Part shown: in pieces, positions 54,760 to 63,180 of the stretch
Layout: every line of letters starts with the position of its first letter
Position numbering within the stretch: the stretch's first letter is position 1
Assembly (NCBI GenBank): GCA_002471665.1
Contig: DKQK01000017.1
Span: forward strand, 74,221-138,220
Reading direction: 5' to 3'
Length of the DNA: 64,000 bases
Origin: Gammaproteobacteria bacterium UBA7310
GTDB lineage: Bacteria; Pseudomonadota; Gammaproteobacteria; Pseudomonadales; Ketobacteraceae
Program-made: the position numbers and the translations under genes
The notes under the pieces: model-generated
Seen by the model: only the letters and a program-made list of their open reading frames with translations
What the model was told of the DNA's origin: nothing
Database searches by the model: none

Positions 54760-56655
54760 ATGTCTGACAGCAGCATCATCAACACCGCCCGTGACACTTA
54801 CAGTATCGATAACTGGAGCGACGGCTATTTTGACATTAACGAGCAGGGGTTGCTGGGCGTAGGCACCACTGCCGTCAAGGTGCCCCTGCAGGAGATCGTG
54901 GCGGCGGCACAGGATGCCGGTATGCGGACCCCGTTACTGTTGCGTTTTGTGGATATTCTGCGGGATCGGGTGGGCAAACTCAGCATGGCGTTTGTGCGCG
55001 CCATGGATACCCTGGATTATAAAGGGCGCTACACGGCGGTGTACCCCATTAAAGTGAATCAGCAGCGCCGCGTGGTGGAGGAAATCTATAATGGCGGGGT
55101 TCAGGATCCGCGCTGTGGTGTGGGGCTGGAAGCCGGCAGCAAGCCTGAACTGATGGCGGTGCTGGCCTTGAGCCGGGGCGACTCGGTTATCGTATGCAAC
55201 GGCTACAAGGATCGCGAATTCGTGCGCCTGGCCCTGATTGGTGAAAAGATGGGGCGCAGAGTCTACATCGTAGTGGAAAAGATGAGCGAACTGCAGCTGG
55301 TGCTGGATGAGGCCAGCGCCATGCAGGTTAAGCCGCGCATTGGTTTGCGCGCCCGCCTCAGCTCCATCGGCAAGGGTAACTGGCAGAATACCGGCGGTGA
55401 AAAATCCAAGTTCGGGTTATCCGCCACCCAGATACTGCAGGTGATCCACACCCTCAACGAGCACAACGCACTGGATCGCCTGCAATTGCTGCACTTTCAT
55501 CTGGGCTCTCAGATCTCCAATATCCGCGATATCCAAAGTGGTATGAAAGAGGCGGCCCGCTATTATTCGGCCCTGCGCGAAGCCGGCTGCCAGGTGCAGG
55601 TGGTGGATGTGGGCGGGGGGCTGGGTGTGGATTACGAAGGCACCCGCTCCCGCAGCTTTTGTTCCATGAATTATTCCATGGAAGAGTATGCCTATAACAT
55701 CCTGCTGGCCCTGCATGAAGTGTGTCAGCGGGATGGTTTGCCGTTACCGGACGTGATTTCGGAATCCGGGCGGGCCTTGACGGCCCATCATGCGGTATTG
55801 GTGAGCAACGTGATCGGGGTGGAAAGCCCGGCCGCGCGGCAGCCCACCGAGCCCAACGTGGATTCACCGGTGGTGCTGCAAGAGCTGGCGCGCTGCTTTC
55901 ATGAGATCGAGTGGGCAAAACGCAGCCGCTCTCTGTCGGAGTTGTATCACGAGGTTCTGTACCGTTTGGGTGAGGCCCAGGATATGTATACCCACGGTGT
56001 GCTGAGCCTGCCCCACAAGGCCCAGGCGGAAGAAATCTATGGCGCGGCCTGCCAGGCACTGAAGCTTAAGCTGGACCTGTCATCCCGCGCCCATCAGGAT
56101 ATTCTCAACGAGCTCAATGAAAAGCTGGCGGACAAGGTGTTCCTGAATTTCTCCCTGTTTCAATCCATCCCCGATGCCTGGGGGATTAACCAGGTGTTTC
56201 CGGTACTGCCCATTGCCGGATTGGATCAGCCCTTAACACGGCGTGGTGTGGTGCAGGATATTACCTGTGATTCCGATGGCAGAATTGACCAGTACGTGGA
56301 TACTCATGATTTGGCCACCAGCTTGCCGCTGCCGGAGTGGCATGATCAGCAGGGGATGTCCCTGGCGATTTTTATGGTGGGGGCCTATCAGGAAATACTG
56401 GGTGACATGCACAACCTGTTTGGTGACACCGATGCCGTGGATGTGGCGCTGGATGGTAATGGTGGGTTCCGTTTTATCAATACCCTGAAAGGGGACACCG
56501 TGGATCACATTCTGCGTTATGTACAGTTCGATACCATGCACCTGCAGCAACAGATTCATGAACAGCTGGTGTTGACGGATCTCAGTCGTGGCGAGCAGGC
56601 GGCGTTCCTGAAGGAACTGCGGGAAGGTTTGACCGGTTACACGTATCTGGAATAA
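54760..56655 (+). CDS. speA: Biosynthetic arginine decarboxylase SpeA
   Basis: 631 residues, the usual length of the fold-III PLP enzyme. Converts arginine to agmatine for polyamine synthesis. YPIKVNQQ carries the PLP-binding Lys, GVGLEAGSKPELM and HFHLGSQISNI line the cofactor site, and the C-terminal catalytic Cys region has ITCDSDGRID. Divergent from speE; agmatinase genes are not seen here. Confidence 0.95.
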   Translation: MSDSSIINTARDTYSIDNWSDGYFDINEQGLLGVGTTAVKVPLQEIVAAAQDAGMRTPLLLRFVDILRDRVGKLSMAFVRAMDTLDYKGRYTAVYPIKVNQQRRVVEEIYNGGVQDPRCGVGLEAGSKPELMAVLALSRGDSVIVCNGYKDREFVRLALIGEKMGRRVYIVVEKMSELQLVLDEASAMQVKPRIGLRARLSSIGKGNWQNTGGEKSKFGLSATQILQVIHTLNEHNALDRLQLLHFHLGSQISNIRDIQSGMKEAARYYSALREAGCQVQVVDVGGGLGVDYEGTRSRSFCSMNYSMEEYAYNILLALHEVCQRDGLPLPDVISESGRALTAHHAVLVSNVIGVESPAARQPTEPNVDSPVVLQELARCFHEIEWAKRSRSLSELYHEVLYRLGEAQDMYTHGVLSLPHKAQAEEIYGAACQALKLKLDLSSRAHQDILNELNEKLADKVFLNFSLFQSIPDAWGINQVFPVLPIAGLDQPLTRRGVVQDITCDSDGRIDQYVDTHDLATSLPLPEWHDQQGMSLAIFMVGAYQEILGDMHNLFGDTDAVDVALDGNGGFRFINTLKGDTVDHILRYVQFDTMHLQQQIHEQLVLTDLSRGEQAAFLKELREGLTGYTYLE

Positions 56656-56711
56656 GCATGCCGCCAACGCCGCGTTTTCATCTGATTGTCACGTCTATCT
56701 CAAGTAAGATT

Positions 56712-56726
56712 GCGCTATAGTGGTGA
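56712..56726 (+). promoter_or_regulatory. Possible NtrC-like element before the GS-like gene
   Basis: GCGCTATAGTGGTGA shares the CTATAGTGGTG core of the TorF-type site and matches the NtrC consensus at 11 of 15. No sigma-54 promoter lies downstream before the start codon, so this is tentative. Confidence 0.25.
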
Positions 56727-56764
56727 TAATCCAATCAGAACAATAGCCCGGGAGGAGCTTGCTG

Positions 56765-58150
56765 ATGTCCGCGCCTATGGATCCACGAAACGTTCATACC
56801 ATTGAGCAGGCCAAAGCCATTGTACAGGAGCGCGAGCTGACCCATGTGAAAGTGGGTGTTGCGGATCTCGATGGTATTATCCGGGGCAAGTACATGAGCC
56901 GGGAGAAATTTTTTTCCGCCCTGGATAAAGGCTTCGGATTCTGTGATGTAGTGTTGGGCTGGGACAGCAATGACCAGCTTTACGAAGGGGTGAACATTCA
57001 ATACACCGGCTGGCAGACCGGTTATCCGGATGCGCCGGTGCGTATCGTGCCACACAGTTGCCGGGATGTGTACGCCGAGCCGGGCATGCTGTTTTTTCTG
57101 GCCGAGTTTGAGTCGGCGGCTGCAGCCATTTGTCCACGGGGTTTGTTGAAACGCATTCTGGATATGGCCGGTGCCATGGGGTTTGAGGCCAAAGCCGCGT
57201 TTGAATACGAGTTTTTTCTGTTCAATGAAACCCCCCATTCAGTGCGGGCCAAGGGATATCAGAATCTGGTGCCGATTACGCCGGGCTTTTTCGGTTATTC
57301 CGTGCTGCGCAACTCGGTGCATGCGGAACTGTATCAGGAGCTGCTGGCCCTCTGCGAACAGATGGATTTCCCGTTGGAAGGCCTGCACACCGAGACCGGC
57401 CCCGGTGTGCTGGAGGCGGCCATTACCGTGGATGAGGCCATGGCAGCAGCGGATAAGGCGCTGTTGTTCAAGACCTTCACCAAAGTGTGGGCGCAACGGC
57501 ACGACATGATGGCCACCTTTATGGCCAAGTGGTCCAACGACTATCCCGGGCAAAGCGGCCACATCCATATTTCGCTGCACAACAAACATCACCAGCCGGT
57601 GTTTTATCAGGCCGGTGCCTTACACACCATGAGTGAACTGCAAAAACAGTTTGTGGCGGGGCAGCAGAAATACATGGCAGAGCTTACCGCCATGTATGCG
57701 CAAACCGTTAACGCTTACAGTCGTATGGTGCCCGGTTTCTGGGCGCCCACGCACGCTACCTGGGGGGTGGAAAACCGCACCACGTCGCTGCGGGTGATTC
57801 CCGGCTCAGAGAAATCCCAGCGCGTCGAATTCCGTTTTGGCTCCGCCGATGCCAATCCCTATGTGGCGCTGGCGGCGGCCTTGGGCTCCGGCTTAATGGG
57901 CATCGAACAGCGGCTGCAACCGGAACCCCAGGTGAAGGGTAATGCTTATGAACAGGATTTTCCCGATCATCTGGCATTACCGGAAACTCTGGAACGGGCG
58001 GCGGGGAAACTGGCCAGGTCCCAGGTGGCCCAGGATCTGTTCGGCAAGGCGTTTGTAGAGCACTATGTGGCAAGCCGGCTCTGGGAAGCCCAGGAATTCC
58101 GCAAGCATATTACCGATTGGGAACTGAAGCGCTACTTCGAAATTATCTAA
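56765..58150 (+). CDS. Glutamine synthetase-like gamma-glutamyl amine/amino-alcohol ligase (PuuA/IpuC type)
   Basis: 461 residues. GS-fold ligase: ADLDGIIRGKYMSREKF, FEYEFFLF (metal Glu), GLHTETGPGVLEAAI and GHIHISLH are clear, but spacing and sequence fit the PuuA/GlnA4/IpuC group rather than GlnA of ammonia assimilation. ATP-dependent gamma-glutamylation of an amine or amino alcohol is the likely reaction. ATG at 56765 with a strong GGGAGGAG site. It heads an operon with aldehyde and iron alcohol dehydrogenases, 110 bases after speA. Confidence 0.82.
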   Translation: MSAPMDPRNVHTIEQAKAIVQERELTHVKVGVADLDGIIRGKYMSREKFFSALDKGFGFCDVVLGWDSNDQLYEGVNIQYTGWQTGYPDAPVRIVPHSCRDVYAEPGMLFFLAEFESAAAAICPRGLLKRILDMAGAMGFEAKAAFEYEFFLFNETPHSVRAKGYQNLVPITPGFFGYSVLRNSVHAELYQELLALCEQMDFPLEGLHTETGPGVLEAAITVDEAMAAADKALLFKTFTKVWAQRHDMMATFMAKWSNDYPGQSGHIHISLHNKHHQPVFYQAGALHTMSELQKQFVAGQQKYMAELTAMYAQTVNAYSRMVPGFWAPTHATWGVENRTTSLRVIPGSEKSQRVEFRFGSADANPYVALAAALGSGLMGIEQRLQPEPQVKGNAYEQDFPDHLALPETLERAAGKLARSQVAQDLFGKAFVEHYVASRLWEAQEFRKHITDWELKRYFEII

Positions 58151-58172
58151 CTGATCAGTCTGAGGCGCCACT

Positions 58173-59558
58173 ATGAAAGAATTTTCGGTTATCTCGCCGG
58201 TGGACGGCAGTGTGTATGCCCAACGGCATTACGCATCAGTGGAAGAAATCAACGCTGCCCTGGCCCGCGCGCAACTGGCACAACCGCAATGGCACAGTAC
58301 CGCGTTGGCGCAACGCCAGCAATTGTGTTCTGCCATGGTGGATGCCTTCCTGGATAACAGCGATGAAATCGCCCGGCAGATCTGTTGGCAAATGGGGCGG
58401 CCGCTTCAGTATGCCGCCGGTGAAGTGCGTGGATTGGCAGAGCGGGCACGGTATATGATCGAGGTTGCACCGCAGGCGCTGCGCACCATTGAGCTGGAAG
58501 AGCAACCCGGTTTTACCCGTTACATCAAACGCGAACCACTGGGTACCGTGTTGGTGATTGCGCCGTGGAACTACCCTTACCTGACGGCCATCAACAGCAT
58601 TATTCCGGCGTTGCTGGCCGGTAACGTGGTGCTGTTGAAACACTCGGCGCAAACCCCGTTGTGCGCCGAGCAGTTGCACCGGGCGTTTGTTGCCGCGGGG
58701 CTGCCCGCCGGGGTGTTCCAGTTCCTGCATCTGGGTCACGCCGACACCGAACAGTTGGTTGCGCATCCGGCCATTGACCAGATCGCCTTTACCGGTTCGG
58801 TGCCCGCTGGTGCCATGGTGGAGCGGGCCGCGGCCGGACAGTTCAAACACGTGGGCTTGGAGCTGGGGGGTAAGGATCCCGCCTATATCCGGGCGGATGC
58901 CGATCTGGATTATGCCGTGGCCGCTGTGGTGGATGGTGCGTTTTTTAATTCCGGCCAAAGTTGTTGCGGTATTGAACGTATCTATGTGCACGAAGCCGTT
59001 TTCGATGAGGTTGTGGAGCGGGCAGTGGCACTGGTGCAGCAGTACCGGTTGGGCCGATCCGATGAGCTGGAGACCACCCTTGGGCCCCTGGTGAAAACCA
59101 GCGCGGCGGACTTTGTGCGCGGGCAGATTCAGGAGGCGGTGGTACAGGGTGCGCGCTGTCATATCGACGAATCCGCGTTTCCCATGAGTCAGGCGGGAAC
59201 ACCTTACCTGGCGCCGCAGTTGCTGACCCAGGTGAATCACAGCATGCGTATCATGACAGAAGAATCCTTTGGTCCGGTGGTGGGTGTGCAGAAAGTGTCA
59301 GGTGATGAGGAGGCTATCCGGTTGATGAACGATTCTGACTTTGGTTTGACCGCCGCGGTGTTTACCCAGGATGAGGCCGCAGGTGTCGCCATTGGCGAGC
59401 GCCTGCAAACCGGCACGTTTTTTATCAACCGTTGTGATTACCTGGACCCGGCCCTGGCCTGGACCGGAGTCAAACACTCCGGGCGCGGTTGCACCCTGTC
59501 TGTAGTGGGCTTTGAACAGGTAACCCGTCCAAAATCATTTCATTTGAAGCGAGTGTGA
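58173..59558 (+). CDS. NAD(P)-dependent aldehyde dehydrogenase
   Basis: 461 residues. Catalytic Cys in NSGQSCCGIERIYV, general-base Glu in LELGGKDPAYI, cofactor-site Asn in APWNYPYL and FTGSVPAG all intact. Slightly short relative to typical ALDH (about 480). It lies 22 bases after the GS-like ligase and its last four bases overlap the next gene, suggesting oxidation of a gamma-glutamylated aldehyde. Confidence 0.9.
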   Translation: MKEFSVISPVDGSVYAQRHYASVEEINAALARAQLAQPQWHSTALAQRQQLCSAMVDAFLDNSDEIARQICWQMGRPLQYAAGEVRGLAERARYMIEVAPQALRTIELEEQPGFTRYIKREPLGTVLVIAPWNYPYLTAINSIIPALLAGNVVLLKHSAQTPLCAEQLHRAFVAAGLPAGVFQFLHLGHADTEQLVAHPAIDQIAFTGSVPAGAMVERAAAGQFKHVGLELGGKDPAYIRADADLDYAVAAVVDGAFFNSGQSCCGIERIYVHEAVFDEVVERAVALVQQYRLGRSDELETTLGPLVKTSAADFVRGQIQEAVVQGARCHIDESAFPMSQAGTPYLAPQLLTQVNHSMRIMTEESFGPVVGVQKVSGDEEAIRLMNDSDFGLTAAVFTQDEAAGVAIGERLQTGTFFINRCDYLDPALAWTGVKHSGRGCTLSVVGFEQVTRPKSFHLKRV

Positions 59559-60727
59559 AGGCGATGGCGTCATGGCAGGCAAACTGGAATTATCCCACCG
59601 CGGTACTGGTGGGGGCGGGGCGTTGGCAGGAGGTGGTGGCCTGTTGCCGGGACCTCAACATGGGCGCGCCCTTGCTGGTCACCGATCCGGGGTTGGCGGC
59701 ACTGCCCTTGACCGGGCAACTGCTGGAGCATTGCCGCAGCAACGGCTTGAACAGCAGTGTGTTCAGTCAGGTAAAAGGCAATCCCACGTCGGTCAATGTT
59801 GATGCCGGGGTGGCCGCTTTCCGTCAGGGCCAGCACGATGGTGTTATTGCCCTGGGCGGCGGCTCGGCGCTGGATGCCGGTAAAGCCATTGCCCTGATGG
59901 TGGGCCAGGAGCAGCCCATCTGGGCGTTTGAAGATGTGGGCGACAACTGGACCCGGGTCAACACCGAGGGCATGGCGCCCGTGGTTGCCATACCCACCAC
60001 TGCCGGTACTGGTTCGGAAGTGGGCCGCTCGTCGGTGATCACCGATGAGGTCAACAAGGTCAAAAAAATCATATTTCATCCCAATATGTTGCCGCAGAAA
60101 GTCATCCTGGACCCCACCCTAACCACCGGGTTACCCGCCGGCCTCACCGCCGCCACCGGCATGGATGCCCTGTCACACTGCCTGGAGGCCTATTGTGCCA
60201 ATGCCTACCATCCCATGGCGGAGGGCATCGCGGTGGAGGGTATTCGTCTGGTGAAGGGGTTTTTGCCGCGAGCGGTGGCCAACGGTGAGGATCTGGAGGC
60301 CCGTACTCAGATGCTGGTGGCCTCTGCCATGGGGGCCACGGCATTCCAGCGGGGGCTGGGTGCCATGCACGCCATCGCTCACAGTCTGGGGGCATTGTAC
60401 GATGCCCATCATGGCACATTGAACGCGATTCTGATGCCCTATGTGTTGCAGGCCAATCGCTCGGTACTGGAAGAGCGCATTACCCGTCTGGCCCGTTATC
60501 TGGATCTGCCGGAGCCGGGTTTTGATGCTTTTCTGCAGTGGGTGTTAGTGTTGCGCCGCCAGGTGAACATACCCAATGACTTAAGCGCGCTGAATATTGA
60601 TGCAACGCAGGCGGATGTGGTGGGCGCCATGTCGGCGCGGGATCCGGCGGCGGGGGGCAACCCCATTGCCTTCAGCGCCGGGCAATATTCCCAACTGTTT
60701 CGCGCTGCGGTGGCAGGTAAGGTTTAA
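59555..60727 (+). CDS. Iron-containing alcohol dehydrogenase
   Basis: 390 residues, group III (Fe) ADH. NAD site GGGSALDAGKAIA, metal ligands in TGMDALSHCLEAYC (Asp, His) and HAIAHSLGALYDAHHG (two His). A GTG at 59555 overlaps the ALDH stop; ATG at 59564 is the alternative. With the GS-like ligase and ALDH it would turn an alcohol into an aldehyde and then an acid on a gamma-glutamylated carrier. Its end overlaps the convergent DUF523 gene by four bases. Confidence 0.88.
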   Translation: MKAMASWQANWNYPTAVLVGAGRWQEVVACCRDLNMGAPLLVTDPGLAALPLTGQLLEHCRSNGLNSSVFSQVKGNPTSVNVDAGVAAFRQGQHDGVIALGGGSALDAGKAIALMVGQEQPIWAFEDVGDNWTRVNTEGMAPVVAIPTTAGTGSEVGRSSVITDEVNKVKKIIFHPNMLPQKVILDPTLTTGLPAGLTAATGMDALSHCLEAYCANAYHPMAEGIAVEGIRLVKGFLPRAVANGEDLEARTQMLVASAMGATAFQRGLGAMHAIAHSLGALYDAHHGTLNAILMPYVLQANRSVLEERITRLARYLDLPEPGFDAFLQWVLVLRRQVNIPNDLSALNIDATQADVVGAMSARDPAAGGNPIAFSAGQYSQLFRAAVAGKV

Positions 60728-61269
60728 ACGCTGTTGTTCGCAAGGAGCCGGGCGCGCTGGTTGACCGCCGTCAGGAACCTGTCGATGGGGCCCGGCTCCA
60801 AATTCTGATCGTCCAGAATCGGTAAATCCGGCTGCGCCGCCAACAGCGCCGCCACAAACAAACCGTTGCCTTTGGTGTGGATCACCTGTGTTTGATCGGA
60901 ATTATAGACAGGCGTCGTAGCGGCACCGCAGGAGGGTGATCGGCTCTGCACGATATAGCCACACAGCTCAGGGTAGGTTCTGCCGACAATACGGCCCATG
61001 GTGTGCAGGCGCGCGCTGACGTTGCGCCCGGGATCATCCCGGCCCACCGCCTCAATTGCACCATTGCGCTGGATAAGGTTGACCGGCGCTCGGGGAATAC
61101 CCATGCCCGCCATGCTTTCCGGGCACAGGGGCAACAAACGAACGTGCGGTGCGATCAGCGCCAGAATATCCGGCTTGAACTTGTCCTGGCCGTCATAGCG
61201 CACGCGCATGCCCAGCAGGCAACTGCTGATGCCCACCAGTGGCTTTGGCTTCTCATGATCAGGCTTCAT
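60724..61269 (-). CDS. DUF523 (TudS-like) protein
   Basis: 181 residues. Three conserved Cys (VGISSCLLGM at Cys17, LPLCPE, SPSCG) match the [4Fe-4S] ligands of TudS-type thiouracil desulfurases. The biological substrate is not certain. Translationally coupled to the tetR gene upstream: its ATG overlaps that stop (ATGA). Confidence 0.82.
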   Translation of the reverse strand: MKPDHEKPKPLVGISSCLLGMRVRYDGQDKFKPDILALIAPHVRLLPLCPESMAGMGIPRAPVNLIQRNGAIEAVGRDDPGRNVSARLHTMGRIVGRTYPELCGYIVQSRSPSCGAATTPVYNSDQTQVIHTKGNGLFVAALLAAQPDLPILDDQNLEPGPIDRFLTAVNQRARLLANNSV

Positions 61270-61946
61270 TCCGGCATTGTAGAGCGCCGGGGTTTGGCCC
61301 GCAATTCATCACTGGCAATACGCATGGCATAGCGGATCAGCTCTTCCCGGTCCAGCACGGTGCGATCGAACAGGGAGCTGCCGGCGGAATCCTGCAGCAT
61401 GATCACCCCATGCAGGGAGCCGCGCAGGAACATGGCCGTTTGCAGCGGGCTCTCCACCTTGTCCGGATCGATGGTGCCGTCTTCCAGCCCTTGTTCCACT
61501 GCCGAGCTCATCAGCGCCATCAGTTTGTCTTCCACGGCCATCATTTCCAGCAGGGTACTGGTGGGGTTCTCTTGATTAGCGGGTTTTGGGTTCACCATCC
61601 CCATGCGCATGCAAAGGCATTGAAAATGATCATGATCCTGTAAATAGAACTGATAGTAGGCCTCACCCAGGGCATTGATGGCCTCAATGCCGGTGCCGGT
61701 GGTGGCCAACGCCTGCTGCATACGTTGAAACAGGGTTTCACCGGCGATCACCGAGAGCCCCATCTGAATGTCGTCCTTGTCTTTGAAATAAACGTACAGC
61801 AGGCCCCGGCTTAACTGCGCCGCCCGGGCGATGTCATCCATGGTGGTTTTTTCATAACCCTTTGAAAGTATTATTTTTCTGGCGGCCTTGAGGATGCTGT
61901 TACGGCGTTGAAGCTTTTCGTCGTCGTTTCTGGATCTTGATCGCAA
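61266..61946 (-). CDS. TetR-family repressor divergent from the RND efflux genes
   Basis: 226 residues. HTH with ILKAARKIILSKGYEKTTMDDIARAAQLSRGLLYVYFKDKDDI, unrelated C-terminal ligand domain. Divergent from the membrane-fusion gene, with two palindromes between them, the classic layout of an RND pump repressor. Co-transcribed with the DUF523 gene. Confidence 0.9.
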   Translation of the reverse strand: MRSRSRNDDEKLQRRNSILKAARKIILSKGYEKTTMDDIARAAQLSRGLLYVYFKDKDDIQMGLSVIAGETLFQRMQQALATTGTGIEAINALGEAYYQFYLQDHDHFQCLCMRMGMVNPKPANQENPTSTLLEMMAVEDKLMALMSSAVEQGLEDGTIDPDKVESPLQTAMFLRGSLHGVIMLQDSAGSSLFDRTVLDREELIRYAMRIASDELRAKPRRSTMPE

Positions 61947-61979
61947 AGTCTGGAGACTCCCAACTATTTTTACCCGGAT

Positions 61980-62030
61980 ATTGACATTTTGTTAATTATT
62001 ATCAAAATGTCAATAGGTGACAAAGTGTCA
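61980..62030. promoter_or_regulatory. Palindromic operators between tetR and the RND genes
   Basis: A perfect 12-bp inverted repeat (ATTGACATTTTG at 61980-61991, CAAAATGTCAAT at 62003-62014) with an 11-base centre is followed by a second dyad TGACA-AAG-TGTCA at 62018-62030. TGTCA/TGACA half-sites recur, consistent with binding of the divergent TetR. The first arm also contains TTGACA, so binding would cover a -35 box. Confidence 0.7.
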
Positions 62031-62055
62031 ATTGTGGTGCTGTGGAGAGGTTGTG

Positions 62056-63156
62056 ATGAGGTCAGATAAACAAACCGGTTTGATTCACCTGATGCTGCTG
62101 GCCGGGATTTGCTTCGGTCTGGCTGCCTGTTCAGAGCGCGAACCTGATTCCGAACCCGCTGCGCTGCAGTCCGCAACACAGAGCCGCCTGCCGGTGCGCG
62201 TGTCCTATGTGCAGAGTGACAGCCCCAGCGTCCACCAGACGTTTATCGGTACCTCCAGGGCGGCCAATCGCGTCACCATACGCTCCCAGATCAGCGGCCG
62301 TCTGTTGCAACGGGAAGTCAAACTGGGCACCCGCGTCAACCAGGGTGATGTGCTGGCCATGGTCTATAACCCCGGTGCCACCCCCCAGGCTCTGGCGGCC
62401 AAGCAGCGTTGGCAGCAGGCCCAGGTGGAGGTGGCCCAGGCGCAGCGGGATTACGACCGTATCCAGAGCCTCTACGAAAAAAAGGTGGCATCGATTCAGG
62501 AATCGGAATCAGCCCGCAGTGCGGTCCAGGCGGCAAGGGCGGCCACTGATGCGGCCGAATCCCAGTATCAGCAGGCGCTGCAAATGGATGCGGAGCAAAC
62601 CATCCGCGCGCCGTTTTCCGGTGTCATCACCGCCACGCCGGTTGAGCCCGGTGAAGTGATTCAGGTGGGCGAACCCCTGCTGCAACTGGCGGACCCCAAC
62701 GAGGTGGAAATCGAAATCATTGTTACGGATGCGGCGGCATCTTCGGTTCAGGCCGGGGATGTGTTGACGGTACTCACCCCGTTTGCCGGCGAGCAACGCT
62801 ACGCCGGTGTGGTACATGAAGTGACTCCGTTTCGCGAGCGGGGTGCCTTGCCCACGGTGATCGTGCGGGTGGCGGACACCGGTATGACCCCCGGCACCAC
62901 CGTGCACGTGGAGTTTGAATCCACACTGGCGGGCCAGTTTGTATTGCCGGCCAGTTCACTGATCAAAACCGGCCACCGGCAAAGTGCCGTCTATCGGGTG
63001 AAGGCAAGCAACGAGGTGGAGCTGGTTCCGGTGCAGCCGCTGCAGGTGATCGATGATCGCGTTGTCATCAACGGGGCGTTGCAGGCGGAGGATGCGGTGG
63101 TGATTGCCGGTAATCACCAGCTCTATCCCGGCGCTGCGGTCACAGTGGTTCAATGA
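62056..63156 (+). CDS. RND efflux periplasmic adaptor (MFP) lipoprotein
   Basis: 366 residues. Lipobox LAAC near residue 25, then lipoyl/barrel-sandwich segment (VTIRSQISGRLLQREVKLGTRVNQGDVL), alpha-hairpin (QVEVAQAQRDYDRIQSLYEKKVAS) and beta-barrel parts. ATG at 62056. Its partner RND pump starts 24 bases downstream. The outer-membrane factor is not in the window. Confidence 0.9.
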   Translation: MRSDKQTGLIHLMLLAGICFGLAACSEREPDSEPAALQSATQSRLPVRVSYVQSDSPSVHQTFIGTSRAANRVTIRSQISGRLLQREVKLGTRVNQGDVLAMVYNPGATPQALAAKQRWQQAQVEVAQAQRDYDRIQSLYEKKVASIQESESARSAVQAARAATDAAESQYQQALQMDAEQTIRAPFSGVITATPVEPGEVIQVGEPLLQLADPNEVEIEIIVTDAAASSVQAGDVLTVLTPFAGEQRYAGVVHEVTPFRERGALPTVIVRVADTGMTPGTTVHVEFESTLAGQFVLPASSLIKTGHRQSAVYRVKASNEVELVPVQPLQVIDDRVVINGALQAEDAVVIAGNHQLYPGAAVTVVQ

Positions 63157-63180
63157 GGTTGCAGTGATGAGGGCACCACG

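Noticed and set aside
56765..58150. Housekeeping glutamine synthetase GlnA
   Set aside because: Adjacent aldehyde and alcohol dehydrogenases and the PuuA/IpuC-like spacing point to amine or amino-alcohol gamma-glutamylation.
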